DNA from: Dissulfurispira thermophila | Lineage (GTDB): Bacteria; Nitrospirota; Thermodesulfovibrionia; Thermodesulfovibrionales; Dissulfurispiraceae | Direction: 5' to 3' | Length of the DNA: 64,000 bases | NCBI RefSeq assembly: GCF_014701235.1 | Contig: NZ_AP022873.1 | Span: forward strand, 124,001 to 188,000 | Shown here: positions 35,428 through 43,743 of the stretch, piece by piece | How positions within the stretch are numbered: position 1 is the stretch's first letter | How the letters are laid out: every line of letters begins with the position of its first letter | Notes under the pieces: generated by a model | What the model was told of the DNA's origin: nothing | The model's input: only the letters and a program-made list of their open reading frames with translations | The model's database searches: none | Made by a program: the position numbers and the translations under genes

Positions 35428-35509
35428 GGTGATCCGACAGGATAGATGCATAGACTGTGAGCAGTGTATAGAGACGTGCATAGTGACGAATAATGTGCCA
35501 GAATATTGA
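35426..35509 (+). pseudogene. Ferredoxin-domain fragment
   Basis: A 27-codon frame reads MVIRQDRCIDCEQCIETC then IVTNNVPEY and stop. One complete CxxCxxCxxxC cluster and the NNVPE continuation match the first cluster of NrfC/HybA-type electron-transfer subunits. Everything after is missing, so it is most likely the stump of a lost oxidoreductase subunit. Confidence 0.55.
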
Positions 35510-35557
35510 GGCAACGATTCAATTTCATTTAGATTTTTGGTGAGGCAATTCGGTGGC

Positions 35558-35586
35558 TTGACAACTGACTGACTGGTCAGTATAAT
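35558..35586 (+). promoter_or_regulatory. TetR-gene promoter with internal operator
   Basis: TTGACA (35558-35563), 17-bp spacer, TATAAT (35581-35586): both boxes perfect. A palindrome with arms ACTGAC and GTCAGT (35568-35581) fills the spacer, an ideal place for autorepression by the TetR-family product. ATG 35593 is six bases past the -10, so the mRNA is probably leaderless. Confidence 0.85.
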
Positions 35587-35592
35587 TAAATT

Positions 35593-36141
35593 ATGTTTTG
35601 CAAGAAGGATTCTATACTTGGAGTTGCTACAGAGCTTTTTTCTAAAAAGCCGTATCACATGGTTGCAATGGATGACATCGCCAAAAAGGCAAGGGTAGCA
35701 AAAGGAACGCTTTACTATCACTTTAAGTCTAAGGAAGAGCTTTATGTTGCTCTTTTACAGGATGGACTTGACAATCTCCTTGTGAGACTCAAGGCAGAAT
35801 CAGGGGCTGATGCTGTTGCAGATTTGAAGTTGTTTATTAATGGGCTATCATCTTTTTTTAACGAGAGAAAGGATTTCTTTGAAGTTCTCAAAAGAGAGGA
35901 AGGAAAACTTCTGTCAAAAAGACTGAAAAATTGTTATGAAAAGACATGCTCTATAAGGGATCTTCTCCATTCCATACTGGATAAAGGAATTACGGAAGGA
36001 CATTTTAGAAAAGATATAGATATACAGATTGTCTCTGAAATAATTATTGGTATGATTGAATCGGCTATCAGTGGAAATATTGAGACGCAAAGGTTATCTA
36101 ATGCAATTGTTGATGTGTTGATACACGGTATTATGGCTTAA
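35593..36141 (+). CDS. TetR/AcrR-family transcriptional repressor
   Basis: 182 residues. The N-terminal helix-turn-helix is typical: ILGVATELFSKKPYHMVAMDDIAKKARVAKGTLYYHFKSKEELY; the C-terminal ligand domain (about 60-180) ends with helices for dimerisation (EIIIGMIESAISG). The start must be this ATG because the first helix begins at residue 8, and no Shine-Dalgarno is present. No efflux or metabolic target gene is adjacent, so the regulon is unknown. Three hairpins follow. Confidence 0.94.
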   Translation: MFCKKDSILGVATELFSKKPYHMVAMDDIAKKARVAKGTLYYHFKSKEELYVALLQDGLDNLLVRLKAESGADAVADLKLFINGLSSFFNERKDFFEVLKREEGKLLSKRLKNCYEKTCSIRDLLHSILDKGITEGHFRKDIDIQIVSEIIIGMIESAISGNIETQRLSNAIVDVLIHGIMA

Positions 36142-36154
36142 AAAGTTAGATAGC

Positions 36155-36275
36155 CTGTGCGGGATGTTTTACCCTCCCTTCCCGCACAGACATATCCCCA
36201 CCAGGGTAAATCCCCCCATTTACCCTGGAACCATTAAATCAGCCCTCTCTCCCCCAGAGAGGGCTTCTTTTTATT
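36155..36275 (+). terminator. Three consecutive 10-bp hairpins, last with T-run
   Basis: Stems CTGTGCGGGA/TCCCGCACAG (36155-36189), CCAGGGTAAA/TTTACCCTGG (36201-36228) and AGCCCTCTCT/AGAGAGGGCT (36241-36265) are each perfect; TCTTTTTATT follows the third. They lie between convergent tetR and ferredoxin genes. The third is a good intrinsic terminator for tetR; the other two are unexplained. Confidence 0.85.
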
Positions 36276-36289
36276 GAATCCAAATAAAG

Positions 36290-36484
36290 TCATTCCTCTA
36301 ATAATGTTATTGCCTCAACAGGGCAATTTTCCTCTGCAGCCTCACAGCAGCCTACAAACTCACATGCATCAGGGTCTATAACTTCGGACTTTCCTGTTGA
36401 CTCATTTAAATGGAAAACAGCCGGACATATCTCTTCACATCTGCCGCAGCCAATACACCTTTCTTCATCAACTATTACATTCAT
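36290..36484 (-). CDS. Small ferredoxin
   Basis: 64 residues. CIGCGRCEEICP near residues 11-22 binds a [4Fe-4S] cluster together with CP near the C-terminus (NCPVEAI); the middle has CEFVGCC in place of a second complete cluster. This is the pattern of monocluster ferredoxins with extra cysteines. It lies 3 bp after the deoxyhypusine-synthase-like gene on the same strand. It could serve Hdr/hydrogenase or biosynthetic enzymes. Confidence 0.92.
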   Translation of the reverse strand: MNVIVDEERCIGCGRCEEICPAVFHLNESTGKSEVIDPDACEFVGCCEAAEENCPVEAITLLEE

Positions 36485-36487
36485 ATA

Positions 36488-37492
36488 CTATCCCAGTTCC
36501 TCAATTATCATTGCACAAAGCAAAGGGAACATTATCTCATGATGGCCTGTAAGTGCAAAACACTGCCCTTTTATCATTGTTGGCCTTTTCAGTACATTTT
36601 CACGAGGCCTATAGTGCTGTATAAAATCCATATTAACAGTTGTAAACTCTTCCACTTTGTTCCCAAGATTTCTTGCGATGGTCAGTGCCTTTAAAAAGAC
36701 CTCTGGAAGGATAACAGCAGAGCCAAGGTTTATATAAACACCGCCTTCTAAATCAGCAACTACAGAGGTAAAAAGTCTAAAGTCTTTTAAACTACCTTCT
36801 CCTATGGATGCTCCATCTGCCTGTGGGTGCATATGTATGATGTCTGCCCCTATTGCTACATGAACTGTGGCAGGGATATTTAGAATATATGCTGTTCTGA
36901 AGATACTTCTGTCTTTAAATGCAAAATCAGAGGATTCTATGAACTCACCGATAGAGCGTCCTATGCCATCATTGTTTTTTATACCATTTTTGATTGCATT
37001 ATTGAGCATCTGCCCTGTTTCCTTTGCCATTCCAAAAGTGCCTGTGCACAACTCTTTTGCTACATCCTCTGAGGTTTGTCCTATATAAGAGATTTCAAAG
37101 TCGTGAATAATGCACGCACCATTTGTTGCAATGGATGTCAGCACACCCCTTTGCATCAAGTCAATAATTAAAGGGGAAAGACCAACTTTGATAGGATGAG
37201 CTCCCATGCCGAGGATTACAGGTCTTTTGTTTTTATATGCTTTTATAATGGATTGTACAACTGCCTTTAAATCATGTGCAGCAAGGAAATCAGGCAGTCC
37301 TTCTATGAATTCCTTGAATGAATTATCTTTTTTATGCACTATTGCTGATTTTTCTGCTGATACCTTGCTGCTCCTGTCCTTGATGGAATAGGTCTTAAGT
37401 CTGCTCAGATCTATCTGCTTGTATTTCATACCCAGCAATTTTAGCATAAATATTGATTTTCTGTTAAGATTTATGGTATCTTTTTTAGTCAT
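36488..37492 (-). CDS. Deoxyhypusine synthase-like conserved protein
   Basis: 334 residues. Conserved blocks GMGAHPIKVGLSPLIIDLMQRG, ATNGACIIHDFEISYIG, IGADIIHMHPQADGASIGEG and NLGSAVILPEVFLKAL resemble the NAD-binding core of deoxyhypusine synthase relatives that occur in bacteria lacking eIF5A. The catalytic function is unknown; bacterial relatives are often annotated only as hypothetical. Ferredoxin is encoded immediately downstream. The N-terminal 40 residues are poorly conserved. Confidence 0.65.
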   Translation of the reverse strand: MTKKDTINLNRKSIFMLKLLGMKYKQIDLSRLKTYSIKDRSSKVSAEKSAIVHKKDNSFKEFIEGLPDFLAAHDLKAVVQSIIKAYKNKRPVILGMGAHPIKVGLSPLIIDLMQRGVLTSIATNGACIIHDFEISYIGQTSEDVAKELCTGTFGMAKETGQMLNNAIKNGIKNNDGIGRSIGEFIESSDFAFKDRSIFRTAYILNIPATVHVAIGADIIHMHPQADGASIGEGSLKDFRLFTSVVADLEGGVYINLGSAVILPEVFLKALTIARNLGNKVEEFTTVNMDFIQHYRPRENVLKRPTMIKGQCFALTGHHEIMFPLLCAMIIEELG

Positions 37493-37543
37493 TGAGTAAG
37501 TAATTGGGAATCTTTAATAACTTAATGACTTAGGAGGATAAAA

Positions 37544-37831
37544 TTGGCAGGTAAAACAGCACCAAAAAAAGATTTATCAACACTCAAAAGAGTAAGACAG
37601 GCAGAGAAACATAGGCTTCGCAATCAATCCGTAAAGACAAAGATAAAAACATACATAACGAAATTAGAGACAGCTTTATCTTCAAAAGACAGAGAGAGTA
37701 TTAATAAGATATTAAACGAAACTGTCAGGGTAATAAGCAGCGCTGCATCAAAAGGGATTATTCACAAAAATACGGCATCAAGAAAAATCTCAAGACTCAC
37801 AAAAAAAGTGAATGCAGCATTAGCCTCTTAG
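37544..37831 (+). CDS. rpsT: 30S ribosomal protein S20
   Basis: 95 residues, basic, all-helical: KRVRQAEKHRLRNQSVKTKIKT and SKGIIHKNTASRKISRLTKKVNAA are the S20 signatures. It binds 16S rRNA early in 30S assembly. Translation begins at TTG 37544 behind TAGGAGG; a non-ATG start is also known for E. coli rpsT, which lowers initiation for autoregulation. Divergent from the gene at 37492. Confidence 0.96.
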   Translation: MAGKTAPKKDLSTLKRVRQAEKHRLRNQSVKTKIKTYITKLETALSSKDRESINKILNETVRVISSAASKGIIHKNTASRKISRLTKKVNAALAS

Positions 37832-37881
37832 AAATAGACTGTTCGCTTTAATTTAAAAATTTATGCAGTGGATAATTATCT

Positions 37882-38847
37882 TTACTGCAAAAATTTGGAG
37901 ATCTCGTTAATCATTTTTGTGACATCGAATTTCACAAGATAGCCATCAGCACCAACACTCTTTGCCTTTTCCCTGTTTTCCTCGCCGCTCAATGATGTAT
38001 TTACTATTATTGGCAATGATTGAAGCTTACTATTGGCTTTAACATTTTTTGTGAATGTCAAGCCGTCCATTTCAGGCATTTCTACATCAGAAATAATAAG
38101 CTGAATAAAATTGTTAATTGGTTGATCTCCAATCCTCTGAAGAAAATCATTCAATATATCCATTGCCTGTTTTCCATCAACTGCTTCAATTACATGAAGC
38201 CCAACATTTTCAAGTGTGTCCTTCAGTATCTTCCTTGCAACTGATGAATCATCTGCTATTAGCACAGTCCCTTTGAGTTTTTTCTTCCCTACTCTTTCTA
38301 TTTCCTCAAGTGCTATCTCATGCTTTGGCATAAAACCACCCATGTCAGAAATAATGCTCTCTAAATCAAGTATAAGAAGAAGTGCCTCTCCTTCATCGTC
38401 TATCTTTGTTACCCCTGTTATCCTTCCGCTGTGCTTTGCCTGAAGCATTGATGGCGGTGGTTTTATCTGGTCCCATTTGATCCTCCTTATCCTCTCTACC
38501 TCATGAACAATCATCCCTGTTGTTTGTCCAAGCATTTCCAGCACTATAACCTTTGGTCTTATTTCTATACTGGATGGGGGGACTATCTTCATCCATTTGC
38601 CCAAATCCACTATAGGAATAACCTCTCCTCTTACCTCGGCAAGTGCATCTGCATATGCTGGCATATCAGGCACCTTTGTGAATATAGGCATTGGGATAAT
38701 CTCTCTGACTTTAGCAACATTTACACCATAATCCAGAACCTCGGGACTGCCATCAGGTTGTGTCCCATACATCCTGAAAACAACAAGTTCCATTTCATTT
38801 GTTCCAACTTTTAAAACCTCAGGCAAAATAGATAGTTCCTTGACCAT
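37882..38847 (-). CDS. cheV: CheV-type chemotaxis coupling protein (CheW plus receiver)
   Basis: 321 residues: a CheW domain at about 15-165 (DYGVNVAKVREIIPM, VRGEVIPIVDLGKWM) and a receiver at about 190-320 with acidic pair IADDS, Asp in ISDVEMPEMDG, Thr/Ser in VNTSLS and Lys in VKFDV. CheV couples receptors to CheA with phosphorylation-tuned output. First in a minus-strand signalling cluster with MCP, HD-GYP and receiver genes. Confidence 0.94.
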   Translation of the reverse strand: MVKELSILPEVLKVGTNEMELVVFRMYGTQPDGSPEVLDYGVNVAKVREIIPMPIFTKVPDMPAYADALAEVRGEVIPIVDLGKWMKIVPPSSIEIRPKVIVLEMLGQTTGMIVHEVERIRRIKWDQIKPPPSMLQAKHSGRITGVTKIDDEGEALLLILDLESIISDMGGFMPKHEIALEEIERVGKKKLKGTVLIADDSSVARKILKDTLENVGLHVIEAVDGKQAMDILNDFLQRIGDQPINNFIQLIISDVEMPEMDGLTFTKNVKANSKLQSLPIIVNTSLSGEENREKAKSVGADGYLVKFDVTKMINEISKFLQ

Positions 38848-38878
38848 AATTCCTCCAGTTTATTTTATTAATGCATAT

Positions 38879-39301
38879 CTATGGTTTTATCCCTGTTTGC
38901 ATATACCATGGAACATCTGTGGGCTTTTGAAAACCGCAGAGCTTATATACATAATCGCTTATCTGTTCTGCAGTAAAAGGCCTTAAAAGTACTCCATTTA
39001 CTATCTGAGATTTCACAAGTCCAATGACCTCTTCTTTGGTTGTTCCTGATGACACAATGAGTAGAATCTTTACAGATGGCTTGTCATTTTTTATCTCTGT
39101 TGCAAAACCAATAGTAGATTGATCTCCTATGATAGAGTCGAGTATGACAACACAGCCGTCTTCCATGTCCCCAACCACCATGCCGAGTTGCTTTGTGGTA
39201 TCAAAATATTTTACATTTGTTCTTTTTTCAAACTCTTTTAGTGCCCAGTTTATGGGGTGCAGTATGTCTTTTTTAACGCATACAAGTATATTTTTCTTCA
39301 T
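38879..39301 (-). CDS. Atypical receiver-like protein
   Basis: 140 residues. The alternating fold (ILVCVKKDI, CVVILDSIIGDQS, VKILLIVSSGTT, VNGVLLRPFTAEQI) resembles a receiver domain, with an Asp in ILDSIIGD at the expected phosphorylation position. The N-terminal acidic pair is absent and the usual Lys is Arg (RPF), so normal phosphotransfer is doubtful. It lies 31 bp upstream of cheV. Confidence 0.65.
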   Translation of the reverse strand: MKKNILVCVKKDILHPINWALKEFEKRTNVKYFDTTKQLGMVVGDMEDGCVVILDSIIGDQSTIGFATEIKNDKPSVKILLIVSSGTTKEEVIGLVKSQIVNGVLLRPFTAEQISDYVYKLCGFQKPTDVPWYMQTGIKP

Positions 39302-39407
39302 GATTTCTATTATCCTTCTGGTATAATCCTCACCTATAGATTTTAGGTAAGGAAGTTTATAATAGTTATTAAAGTCTTTAAGCAGGAAAGACAGTTTACT
39401 TTCCTCC

Positions 39408-39826
39408 TTATGGGTCTCTCATTGAGAGATACCATTTACAAAAGACTACTGCTTCCTTTATTATGATGACTCCTGACTTACTGGATATACTGCATCCATC
39501 AGCCACATTCCCTTCTATAATTACACTTTCACCTGCTTCTATAGTAGTATTTTTAGGGATATCAGCTTTTATTTGTACTTTGCCTTCAAAGATGATATTA
39601 TTAGTTTTAACTTCTGTCAGCGATAAGATTTCTCCTTTAGCTCCACTATATCCCTCTGGCGGTTCTACATATATAAAAAAGCTATTCCATGTTTTTTTTA
39701 ACTGTTAATATACTGTTCATTTAAAACAGCACCTTTTCTCAATATAGGCATAGCTACCCCAGATACTGTAACATCCCGAGCAACTATCATCCCTTCCTTT
39801 AATTCGTGTACCTTACATAAAATCAT
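39408..39826 (-). pseudogene. FapA/DUF342-like protein broken by a one-base frameshift
   Basis: From ATG 39826 the frame reads MILCKVHELKEGMIVARDVT and ILRKGAVLNEQYINS then TAA; one base earlier, the frame continues LKKTWNSFFIYVEPPEGYSG, GAKGEILSL and FEGKVQIKADIPKNTTIEAG to a stop at 39408. The first part matches the short domain found before HD-GYP/HDOD modules, the second the beta-helical DUF342 fold. A single missing T near 39698 would explain it. Either a recent mutation or a sequencing error. Confidence 0.75.
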
Positions 39827-39878
39827 TTTATTTATTCAGTTCCATAACTTGTTTAGCTGATAAAAATCAGCTATCTTC

Positions 39879-41579
39879 TTACATTTTAAAATTTGACACT
39901 AACTGCTCAAGTCTTTCTGTAATTTTACTTATTTTTCCGGTTTCTGCCATTATCTTTTCTGACATCCCCTGTATTTCTTTAGAGATCTTTGCAGAGCTTT
40001 CTATGTTCTTTGCCACTTCCTCTGATGCTGCTGATTGCTCATCTACTGCTGTGGCTATATGTGTTATCTGGTCTTTTACTCTCTGCACTGCATCTACTAT
40101 GTGGTTGAGTGAATCTCCTACCTTCCTTATGTATTCTGTTGCCTTTGTTACCTCATCTGATGCAGATGTCATTGTGTTAGCTGTCTGCACAGATTCTTGC
40201 TGTATTGCTCCTATCTTTTCTGATATCTCGCCTGTTGCCTTTATTGTCCTTTCTGCAAGTTTCCTTACCTCATCTGCTACTACTGCAAATCCCCTTCCTT
40301 GCTCTCCAGCCCTTGCCGCCTCTATTGCTGCATTTAATGCCAATAGGTTTGTCTGGTCTGCTATGTCTTTGATTACTGTTACTATGTCTCCTATCTCTGT
40401 TGCCCTGTTATTGAGTTTTTCTACCATTCCAGCAAGCTCTACTGTAGATGTATAAACGCTGTTTACTGTGTTTACTGCCCCGTCTGCTATTTCTTTGCCT
40501 TCATAGGCTGTCTTCATTGCATCTTCTGATGTCTCTGCTGCTACTGATGCATTTCTTGCTATGTCTGTTATTGTCTGAGACATCTCTTCTGCTGAGACTG
40601 CAACCCTATGAGCTTGTTCTGCTTGTTTTACTACTCCATTAGATGCCTGTTCTGCATCTGTCTTAAGCACATTTGCAGAGGAATTTATCTCTCTGGATGT
40701 ATTTGATATGGCATTTATCATGTCTTTTAGTTTTACTGTCATGTTATTTATAGCATTAAAAAACCTTGCAAATTCATCTCTACCTGTATAATCTATTGAA
40801 GTTGTTAGGTCTCCATTAGCGATTTTTTCTGTTAGATCTATTGCCTTGTCAACAGATTTTACAATGTTTGCTGATATTAACCAGAATGCAAGCCCAACAA
40901 TGCCAATTATAGTCAATGCAATTACAATTTGTTGTATTACTTCTTTCATAAATGCAGTATTTACATCATCTATATAAATACCGCTTCCAATGACCCAGTG
41001 CCATGGCTCAAACTTTTTTATAAATGACATCTTCGGATATAGTTCTTTTGTAGCGCCACCCCCCTTAAGTGGTTTGGGCCACTCATAGGAAACATAGCCA
41101 ATGCCTGACTTATTGGTTACTTCAACGAATGCTTGAAAGAGATTTTTCTTGCCATCGGTCTTTACAGTCTCTCCATCTATCCCATATTGCATAGCTTTGG
41201 CACAATTAAATTTTTCTGCATCCAACAGTTTGCCGTCCAATGCTGGGACGGTAGGATGCATTATCATTTTAGGAATTGGAAGTGAGTCATCATTAATCCA
41301 GAAATATTCTTTACCTTCATAACGGATTGATTTAATCTGTACAATGGCTAATGCCTTTGCATCAGCCTCTGAAAGCTTGCCTTCTGTTTGAAGTTTATAA
41401 TAATGCTCAAGTATCCCATAAGCTACTTCTGTGACATGCCTTAGCTTGGTCTTTTTTTCATCGAGCATTGTTTGTTTTTGGTGAAAGGTGCCTATAAGTG
41501 ATTGCATGGAAAGACCAATGAATACAATTACCAACAGAAAAATAAACTTACCTTTAAGACTAAGTGATTTGATTGACAT
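39879..41579 (-). CDS. Methyl-accepting chemotaxis protein with single Cache sensor
   Basis: 566 residues: membrane segment about 10-28, a periplasmic single-Cache (sCache_2-type) domain about 35-190 ([54 protein letters not shown]), a second membrane segment about 205-230, HAMP, and a full signalling domain with [20 protein letters not shown]. Such Cache domains bind small carboxylates or amines. It follows the HD-GYP gene by 28 bp. Confidence 0.95.
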   Translation of the reverse strand: MSIKSLSLKGKFIFLLVIVFIGLSMQSLIGTFHQKQTMLDEKKTKLRHVTEVAYGILEHYYKLQTEGKLSEADAKALAIVQIKSIRYEGKEYFWINDDSLPIPKMIMHPTVPALDGKLLDAEKFNCAKAMQYGIDGETVKTDGKKNLFQAFVEVTNKSGIGYVSYEWPKPLKGGGATKELYPKMSFIKKFEPWHWVIGSGIYIDDVNTAFMKEVIQQIVIALTIIGIVGLAFWLISANIVKSVDKAIDLTEKIANGDLTTSIDYTGRDEFARFFNAINNMTVKLKDMINAISNTSREINSSANVLKTDAEQASNGVVKQAEQAHRVAVSAEEMSQTITDIARNASVAAETSEDAMKTAYEGKEIADGAVNTVNSVYTSTVELAGMVEKLNNRATEIGDIVTVIKDIADQTNLLALNAAIEAARAGEQGRGFAVVADEVRKLAERTIKATGEISEKIGAIQQESVQTANTMTSASDEVTKATEYIRKVGDSLNHIVDAVQRVKDQITHIATAVDEQSAASEEVAKNIESSAKISKEIQGMSEKIMAETGKISKITERLEQLVSNFKM

Positions 41580-41607
41580 AAAATCCTCCTGTAAATGTTT
41601 ATATCTA

Positions 41608-43089
41608 TTATAGATTAGGGAGCATGAGTTTTTCAGTAATTGCCTCTAAAAATTTATTAAGGATTTGAATATCTGAAAACTTTAAATCACGACGAATATT
41701 TTCTAATTCGTTTATTGAATCAACATCTCTTATCACTTCTATCAGAGCTGCTACGACTTTACCATCAAATTCTTTGTTAATTCCATCTACAATAATAGTT
41801 AGTGCCTTCTCAATAGTCATGGCAGGGCGATAGATTCTATCAGATGTAAGGGCATCAAATACATCTGCTACAGCGATTATCTTTGCAAATTCATGCATTT
41901 CTTCGGCTGTAAGCCCATATGGGTATCCTGTGCCATTTATTTTTTCATGGTGCTGTGATGCTGGTAAAACTATATTATCAGGGAGTTTTATTGGTTCGAG
42001 GATTTTGTAAGTAATATGAGGATATTTTTGTATCTCTTCATATTCTTTATCTGTAAGTTTTCCTGACTTGTTTAAAATAGGATCCAGAATGTCTATTTTG
42101 CCTATATCATGCATGTATCCAGCAATTTCTATGTCAGCAATAGTATCTTTTTCAAAACCCATTTTTTTAGCGATTGCCATGGAATATTTTGCAACTCTAA
42201 ATGAATGCCCATGCGTATAAGGGTCTTTTGCATCTATAGCAGCAGCAAGGGCTTTTACAGTATTAAGGTAAAGTTCTTTTAAGCTGTCGTATAACCTGAG
42301 CGTTTCGATTGTAGCAGTAATGCTGTTATCAATAATGCTGACCAGTTTTTTCTCATAGGCAGTGAAAAATCTTTTGTCTTGTTTTCTGAAAAACGCCATA
42401 AAACCTATAATGCCGTCTTTTATATTGATGGGAGAAACAATTGCAGATATTCCATTATCGAGTTTTGAAAGAATAGCCTCTTTCTTTTTTAAGGCAAGAT
42501 TGAACATCTCCTGATTTTTTATATTTATTACCTCGTCTGCAGAGAGATTGTATGGTATGACTATATCCTCATTATTTTGAGAGTCTTTGACAATAATAAA
42601 TCCTGAATCTGCCTCTATTTTTTTTGCTATATCAGTCAGAGATATTTCACAGAACTCATGTAATTTCTTTACACCTGTAACCTTTTTTGCAAGGTTAAAA
42701 AGAAAATTTATTTGCTCTGATAGCTCAATTATTTCTTTACTCATTTGTTGTATTTTGAGTTTTCTTTGAAGAAGAAGGTTTATTGCTGTGATAGAGGATT
42801 TTATGAACCAGTCAGCATTACTGATAGCTATCTCATCTGGAGAAGCACACATTAGCCATCCAATATCTTCTATAAATTCAAATTGATAGAAACCCTTGAA
42901 TAAGTTATCAGTAGGTAAATCATCAGGCATTAATACAATATCTTTTACGACATTGCCTTCGCTATCAATAATATATCCATTAATGTTGTAGATATTTTTT
43001 AGATTTTCTATTACTTGTTTGATATATGATGTGTCTATAATATAGTCAGTTATGTTAGGCATTAGTGCTGGAATATCCTTTTTTATCAA
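41608..43089 (-). CDS. Cyclic-di-GMP phosphodiesterase (GAF, HD-GYP)
   Basis: 493 residues. An N-terminal sensor segment (about 10-110, PocR-like by appearance: [21 protein letters not shown]), a GAF domain (about 140-270) and a C-terminal HD-GYP domain with [32 protein letters not shown] and [13 protein letters not shown]; the HD and GYP metal residues are intact. It should hydrolyse c-di-GMP. Start overlaps the receiver gene by 35 bp. Confidence 0.94.
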   Translation of the reverse strand: MIKKDIPALMPNITDYIIDTSYIKQVIENLKNIYNINGYIIDSEGNVVKDIVLMPDDLPTDNLFKGFYQFEFIEDIGWLMCASPDEIAISNADWFIKSSITAINLLLQRKLKIQQMSKEIIELSEQINFLFNLAKKVTGVKKLHEFCEISLTDIAKKIEADSGFIIVKDSQNNEDIVIPYNLSADEVINIKNQEMFNLALKKKEAILSKLDNGISAIVSPINIKDGIIGFMAFFRKQDKRFFTAYEKKLVSIIDNSITATIETLRLYDSLKELYLNTVKALAAAIDAKDPYTHGHSFRVAKYSMAIAKKMGFEKDTIADIEIAGYMHDIGKIDILDPILNKSGKLTDKEYEEIQKYPHITYKILEPIKLPDNIVLPASQHHEKINGTGYPYGLTAEEMHEFAKIIAVADVFDALTSDRIYRPAMTIEKALTIIVDGINKEFDGKVVAALIEVIRDVDSINELENIRRDLKFSDIQILNKFLEAITEKLMLPNL

Positions 43090-43447
43090 GTAACTCTTGT
43101 ACAGTCTTTAGCAGATCGTCTTTTGATACAGGCTTGTTTAAAAAACCTTTGGCGCCGGTCTTGTAAGCAAGCTTTATGTCATCTTCACTTCCCAGAGATG
43201 TAAAGATAATCGTAGGAATTGTGGAGGTTATAGGGTCTGATTTTATTAGAGTTGTAGATTCAATACTATTCATTTCAGGCATCTCAATATCCATGATGAT
43301 CAAATCAGGCTTCCATGTCTTTGCCATGTCATAGCCCTTTTTACCATTATATGCCTTTAAGACCTTAAACCCTGCCTCTGTCAATATCTGTCCTACTACA
43401 CGATGTATCATTAAAGAGTCATCTACCAGAAGGATTATTGGTTTCAC
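43055..43447 (-). CDS. Single-domain response regulator
   Basis: 130 residues: acidic pair LVDDS, Asp in LIIMDIEMPEMNS, Thr in IIFTSLG and Lys in LNKPVSKDDL. No output domain. It overlaps the HD-GYP gene, so the pair probably works together, the receiver controlling or reporting to the phosphodiesterase or to the MCP further downstream. No clear -10/-35 or -24/-12 promoter was found in the 278-bp leader. Confidence 0.94.
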   Translation of the reverse strand: MKPIILLVDDSLMIHRVVGQILTEAGFKVLKAYNGKKGYDMAKTWKPDLIIMDIEMPEMNSIESTTLIKSDPITSTIPTIIFTSLGSEDDIKLAYKTGAKGFLNKPVSKDDLLKTVQELLDKKGYSSTNA

Positions 43448-43507
43448 AATATTATCTTTCCTTTGCTTGTATCTTAAAATTTCACATATCTATGAATTCT
43501 AAAAAAG

Positions 43508-43595
43508 CTGCGCGCCCTTATGTTAAAAAACAAAAGGGCATGCAGTTAAAGAGAGGTTGCTATTAATTATTAGTACATGGGGGGAGATAGCAACC
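43508..43595 (-). other. Two hairpins in the leader of the receiver/HD-GYP/MCP operon
   Basis: Hairpin 1: GGTTGCTAT (43555-43563) with ATAGCAACC (43587-43595). Hairpin 2: CTGC-GC-GCCCTT (43508-43519) with AAGGGC-AT-GCAG (43534-43545), containing a 2x2 internal loop. No riboswitch class is recognised; the sequences do not match a c-di-GMP-I aptamer by eye. They may terminate the upstream ntrC-like transcript or regulate the downstream one. Confidence 0.55.
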
Positions 43596-43707
43596 AACTC
43601 AAAAAAAAATAAATATAGCAACAAATATGCCTATGATAATATTTTGTATTTTTAATTGATTTTACAGTGATTTTTACTTTTGAATGCCTAAGAAGAATAT
43701 CAGCAGA

Positions 43708-43743
43708 TTAGGAATAGTTCCCTAATTATTGGGAATTGTTCCC
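43708..43743. promoter_or_regulatory. Tandem dyads (TTAGGAA..TTCCCTAA and GGGAATTGTTCCC)
   Basis: Two palindromes whose centres are about 20 bp apart cover the last codons of the NtrC-like gene and the bases after it. Their pairing and position, about 260 bp upstream of the receiver operon, fit binding sites for a dimeric activator such as the NtrC-like protein, but no sigma-54 promoter was found between. Confidence 0.45.

Noticed and set aside
43508-43595. c-di-GMP riboswitch before the HD-GYP operon
   Set aside because: Hairpins do not show the conserved GEMM tetraloop-receptor layout by eye.
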